The translations under genes and the position numbers were made by a program. Positions 61,465-64,000 of a DNA stretch of 64,000 nucleotides are shown here, piece after piece. The DNA comes from Bacillota bacterium (lineage in GTDB: Bacteria > Bacillota > Clostridia > Christensenellales > Christensenellaceae). Position 1 is the first letter of the stretch. Each line of letters starts with the position of its first letter. The stretch covers positions 1-64,000 of the forward strand of contig JAEWMJ010000010.1 in NCBI GenBank assembly GCA_023393165.1, in the 5' to 3' direction. The notes beneath the pieces are model-generated. The model was not told where the DNA came from, made no database searches, and saw only the letters and a list, made by a program, of their open reading frames with translations.

Positions 61465-61479
61465 GTTTTATACCCCTTT

Positions 61480-61662
61480 TTAGCTTTCGTATATTTTCAA
61501 TATATTTTTCGCAATTTCTATTTTTGTAACCCGCATATCCATTGCGTGTTTTTCAATATACCTGTGCGCCTGCGGCTCCGTAAAACCCAAATATTCCATC
61601 AGGGTTGTTTTGGCTCTGTTTATGATCTCAATTTCCTCAGGTGTTCTTTCGTTACCCTTCAC
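61480..61662 (-). CDS. Stand-alone ANTAR RNA-binding protein, 60 aa
   Basis: The protein is essentially one ANTAR domain: a helical RAKTTLMEYLGFTEPQAHRY followed by IEKHAMDMRVTKIEIA, which matches three-helix ANTAR antiterminators. Usual Firmicute homologues have a receiver domain of about 125 residues in front; here an in-frame stop lies just before the GTG start, which has AAGGGGTG 7 nt upstream. It should bind hexaloop RNA hairpins and block terminators. The element at 62507 before glnN is the obvious target. Without a receiver, how it is switched is unclear. Confidence 0.85.
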   Translation of the reverse strand: MKGNERTPEEIEIINRAKTTLMEYLGFTEPQAHRYIEKHAMDMRVTKIEIAKNILKIYES

Positions 61663-61716
61663 AAAACATCACCCCTTCGCAGTCATGGATATAACTGTCA
61701 GTTTGATTTTGCTTCA

Positions 61717-62312
61717 AGGTCCGGGACTTAAGGCCCGGAATATGCCGGATACAGATCCGCACACTTCCCGGTCTGATCCAGACCGGCTTTATCAGAACGC
61801 CTTGCGCCCGCATCATGAGGCAGAAAGTCTGAAAGCCTTTCAAACGCCGGAGATCCCCTCCGGATTCCTCCGTTTTAAAAAAACGAAATACCGGGGCTTT
61901 ACCAACATATAGTCCCAGTATAAGAATTATACTTCCAGCCTGATACTTGCCTGCTTTTTTGCATGCCTCAAACGCGGCTGCAGGAAACTGGTTATCATAC
62001 GCTTTTGTTTGAATACCGGTACGGCTGCCGACCACTCGGGCACAGCCCCGTATTGCGCATCCGGTTTCGCCGCTTATGATTTTTTCTCTGTCTTCCGGCG
62101 CCCCTATTTGCTTGCCAGGCGCCGTGCAGAATAATTCCCTATCTCTTTTCATTATTGTACACTTCCCATCTTTATCTGTCCATCCCTTTTTGAAAAAGCC
62201 TTCCCCGCTCCCATAATCTTTTTTCAGCAGAGAGCGAATGCCTTCCAAGCATTATGGATATCTCCCGGATTTCAACCGGTCTGCTTTTAAAACCTCCCGT
62301 TTTTTTGACTTT
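61717..62312 (-). ncRNA. Long structured leader or non-coding RNA upstream of ANTAR-pyrG
   Basis: From the consensus promoter at 62347-62319 about 600 nt runs to the ANTAR gene. The region holds many perfect stems: 62280-62285 with 62226-62231; 62118-62124 with 62096-62102; a compound stem at 62015-62065; 61858-61863 with 61847-61852; 61768-61775 with 61779-61786; 61746-61750 with 61755-61759; 61734-61739 with 61720-61725. It also holds short TATACT/AGTATA and CGTTTT/AAAACG hairpins. A 198-codon frame spans it, but the product resembles no protein. It may be a riboregulator or a separate RNA. Confidence 0.5.
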
Positions 62313-62318
62313 TTTGAA

Positions 62319-62347
62319 ATTGTATCTTTTTTTATGTGCTATGTCAA
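62319..62347 (-). promoter_or_regulatory. Consensus promoter of the structured leader, ANTAR and pyrG
   Basis: On the minus strand TTGACA (62347-62342) and TACAAT (62324-62319) are 17 nt apart, giving a start near 62312. It is divergent from the glnN promoter 120 bp away. Confidence 0.82.
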
Positions 62348-62468
62348 TAAAATATGAAATATTTGATTTATGATATTTCATTTCTATTTTTTTAATAAGC
62401 TTATTTTTTTATTAATTGCATTTTTTGCAATTTAAATGATTTCATAATTCATTTTTATAAAATAACTG

Positions 62469-62497
62469 TTGACATCTTTTTTACTATACTGTATAAT
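62469..62497 (+). promoter_or_regulatory. Consensus promoter of glnN
   Basis: TTGACA (62469-62474) and a perfect TATAAT (62492-62497), 17 nt apart. The start should be near 62504, only a few bases before the hexaloop hairpin. Confidence 0.9.
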
Positions 62498-62506
62498 GGC
62501 AACAGG

Positions 62507-62544
62507 TCAGCAAAGGCGCTGAGGGACCTACCCTCAGTGCCTTT
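62507..62544 (+). promoter_or_regulatory. ANTAR-type antiterminator hairpin overlapping a terminator in the glnN leader
   Basis: TCAGC (62507-62511) pairs with GCTGA (62518-62522) around the hexaloop AAAGGC, which has A1 and G4. The loop and 3' strand are also the 5' half of a terminator, 62512-62525 with 62531-62544 (14 bp with one G-U), followed by a T-rich tail (ATTATTAG). Forming the hexaloop prevents the terminator. A bound ANTAR protein would therefore allow glnN expression. Only one hairpin fits between the start site and terminator, whereas most ANTAR targets have two. Confidence 0.8.
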
Positions 62545-62615
62545 ATTATTAGCCAAAAATAAGGATTTATTAGCAAAAATAAACATTTTTTATTGATATA
62601 GAGGAGGTCTATACT

Positions 62616-64000
62616 ATGCAAAACCTTTCCGAAACTTTCGGAAGTATGGTATTTGGGGACAGCGTAATGCGTGAGCGTCTGCCAAAGGACACATACAAAG
62701 CTCTGAAAAAAACAATTCAAGAAGGCAAATCTTTGGATTTGTCGGTTGCAAATGTTGTTGCAAACGCAATGAAAGATTGGGCAATCGAAAAAGGCGCTAC
62801 ACATTTCACTCATTGGTTCCAGCCGATGACGGGAATCACAGCCGAGAAACATGACAGTTTCATTTCTCCCACATCAGACGGAAGCATCATTATGGAGTTC
62901 TCCGGCAAGGAACTGATCAAGGGAGAACCGGATGCTTCGAGCTTCCCTTCGGGCGGACTGCGCTCCACATTTGAAGCCAGAGGCTACACCGCCTGGGATC
63001 CCACTTCCTATGCATTTCTTAAAGAGAATGTGCTCTGCATCCCCACCGCTTTCTGTTCCTATTACGGGGAAGCGCTTGACAAGAAGACGCCCCTGCTGCG
63101 TTCCATGGAAGCGCTCAACAAACAGGCTCTCCGTATTCTTGCCTTGTTCGGCCATGCCGGTGTAAAAAGGGTTCTCAGCACCGTTGGTCCCGAACAGGAA
63201 TATTTCCTTGTAAACAAAAAACTGTATGACCAGAGAAAAGATATTATTTACACCGGGAGAACGCTGTTCGGCGCGAAACCGCCTAAAGGCCAGGAACTGG
63301 AAGACCATTACTTCGGCGCGATCAAGCCCAAAATCTCCGCTTTCATGGCAGACCTGGACGAAGAATTGTGGAAGCTTGGAATCTTCGCCAAGACCGAGCA
63401 TAATGAAGTTGCTCCGGCTCAGCACGAACTTGCTCCCATCTTTACCACAACGAATATAGCGACCGACCACAATCAGCTTACCATGGAAATCATGAAAAAG
63501 GTTGCGCAAAGGCACGGCCTAGAATGCCTCATACACGAAAAACCGTTTGCAGGCGTAAACGGAAGCGGCAAGCACAACAACTGGTCGATTTCCACCAACA
63601 CAGGCATGAACCTGCTTGATCCGGGCGCTACGCCGCAGGATAACATGCAGTTCCTTCTGTTCCTCTCCGCCGTCATCAAGGCTGTGGACGAACGTCAGGA
63701 TCTTTTGCGCGTCTCGGTTGCAAGCGCAGGCAACGACCACCGTCTGGGCGCCAATGAAGCGCCTCCGGCTATTATCTCGATTTTCCTGGGCGAACAGCTT
63801 ACCGATATTCTGGAAGCAATTGAGAAAGGCACGCTTTATAACGAAAAATCAAACGGGACCTTTGAGATCGGCGTAAACGTACTGCCGAGTTTCCCCAAGG
63901 ATACCACCGACCGCAACAGAACGTCTCCTTTCGCATTCACGGGCAACAAATTCGAATTCCGTATGCTGGGTTCGTCCATCTCCATCAGCGGTCCAAACGT
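62616..64000 (+). CDS. glnN: Glutamine synthetase type III (GlnN), 3'-truncated by the window
   Basis: About 461 residues are visible of a protein usually near 700. The ATG at 62616 follows GAGGAGGT by 7 nt. GSIII landmarks include FGSMVFGDSVMRERLPKDTY at the start, MEFSGKELIKGEPDASSFP with SGGLRSTFEARGYTAWDPTS, EKPFAGVNGSGKHNNWS and AGNDHRLGANEAPPAIIS. It makes glutamine from glutamate, ammonia and ATP. Expression is probably controlled by the ANTAR-type leader. The gene continues past the right edge. Confidence 0.95.
   Translation, partial: MQNLSETFGSMVFGDSVMRERLPKDTYKALKKTIQEGKSLDLSVANVVANAMKDWAIEKGATHFTHWFQPMTGITAEKHDSFISPTSDGSIIMEFSGKELIKGEPDASSFPSGGLRSTFEARGYTAWDPTSYAFLKENVLCIPTAFCSYYGEALDKKTPLLRSMEALNKQALRILALFGHAGVKRVLSTVGPEQEYFLVNKKLYDQRKDIIYTGRTLFGAKPPKGQELEDHYFGAIKPKISAFMADLDEELWKLGIFAKTEHNEVAPAQHELAPIFTTTNIATDHNQLTMEIMKKVAQRHGLECLIHEKPFAGVNGSGKHNNWSISTNTGMNLLDPGATPQDNMQFLLFLSAVIKAVDERQDLLRVSVASAGNDHRLGANEAPPAIISIFLGEQLTDILEAIEKGTLYNEKSNGTFEIGVNVLPSFPKDTTDRNRTSPFAFTGNKFEFRMLGSSISISGPN

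Noticed and set aside
61652..62248. 198-codon minus-strand frame upstream of the ANTAR gene
   Set aside because: It starts at TTG without a good ribosome binding site, resembles no protein, and coincides with a dense run of hairpins. A short stretch vaguely like a receiver domain was considered, but it is too weak to call a pseudogene.

Overview
The window is one contiguous piece of a bacterial chromosome at roughly 50% GC. It most likely comes from an anaerobic low- to mid-GC Firmicute of the class Clostridia. Supporting this are a ferredoxin-dependent 2-oxoacid oxidoreductase, CdaA/CdaR, a SpoIIE-type phosphatase, a CooT nickel protein beside an ECF metal importer, glutamine synthetase III with an ANTAR regulator, strong GGAGG ribosome binding sites and consensus sigma-A promoters. 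Genus cannot be assigned from sequence alone. No rRNA, tRNA, CRISPR array, prophage or full insertion sequence was seen.

Layout. 0-8.7 kb: an FAD oxidoreductase, a DUF2935 protein, a beta-propeller protein, two tandem MFS exporters and an orphan substrate-binding lipoprotein. 8.8-13.1 kb: repeat-rich DNA around a four-gene 2-oxoacid:ferredoxin oxidoreductase operon and its P-loop ATPase. 13.9-18.1 kb: c-di-AMP synthesis (cdaA-cdaR) with a SpoIIE-type phosphatase and small proteins. 18.2-31.9 kb: one large minus-strand sugar locus running from a LacI regulator through kinase, aldolase, ketose 3-epimerase, cupin isomerase-like protein and polyol dehydrogenase to an ABC importer with two duplicated binding proteins. 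32-42 kb: thioredoxin, an AGCS transporter, an acyl-AMP ligase translationally coupled to an ACP, a TIM-barrel isomerase, a small Cys-rich protein, a MITE, a radical SAM enzyme and a large double glycosyltransferase. 43-49 kb: phosphate transport (pit/DUF47), a 55-aa Gly/Phe/Cys protein, and a nickel/cobalt ECF importer with CooT. 49-54 kb: nadA, tcdA, ridA and a copper operon (copA with a fused CopZ domain, then csoR). 54.4-59.8 kb: a DNA glycosylase, a MarR/CMK-like/MATE operon, MBL hydrolase, GtrA and a methyltransferase. 59.8-64 kb: pyrG, a stand-alone ANTAR protein, a long structured leader or ncRNA, and glnN (GSIII), which runs off the window.

The most interesting system is RNA-based. 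A 60-aa ANTAR-only protein lies upstream of pyrG and divergent from glnN. The glnN leader has a hexaloop hairpin that overlaps an intrinsic terminator, as expected for ANTAR antitermination. A second copy of that promoter-hexaloop-terminator unit sits alone at 2.8 kb with no gene behind it, which suggests a decoy RNA, and a third relative lies at 24.3 kb. Between the ANTAR gene and glnN a consensus minus-strand promoter drives about 600 nt that is packed with perfect hairpins and does not look coding.

Other points of note are a 276-bp MITE with near-perfect 27-bp ends, a family of mosaic intergenic repeats placed just downstream of genes, hairpins whose stems differ in a compensatory way, and two small genes of 50 and 55 codons.
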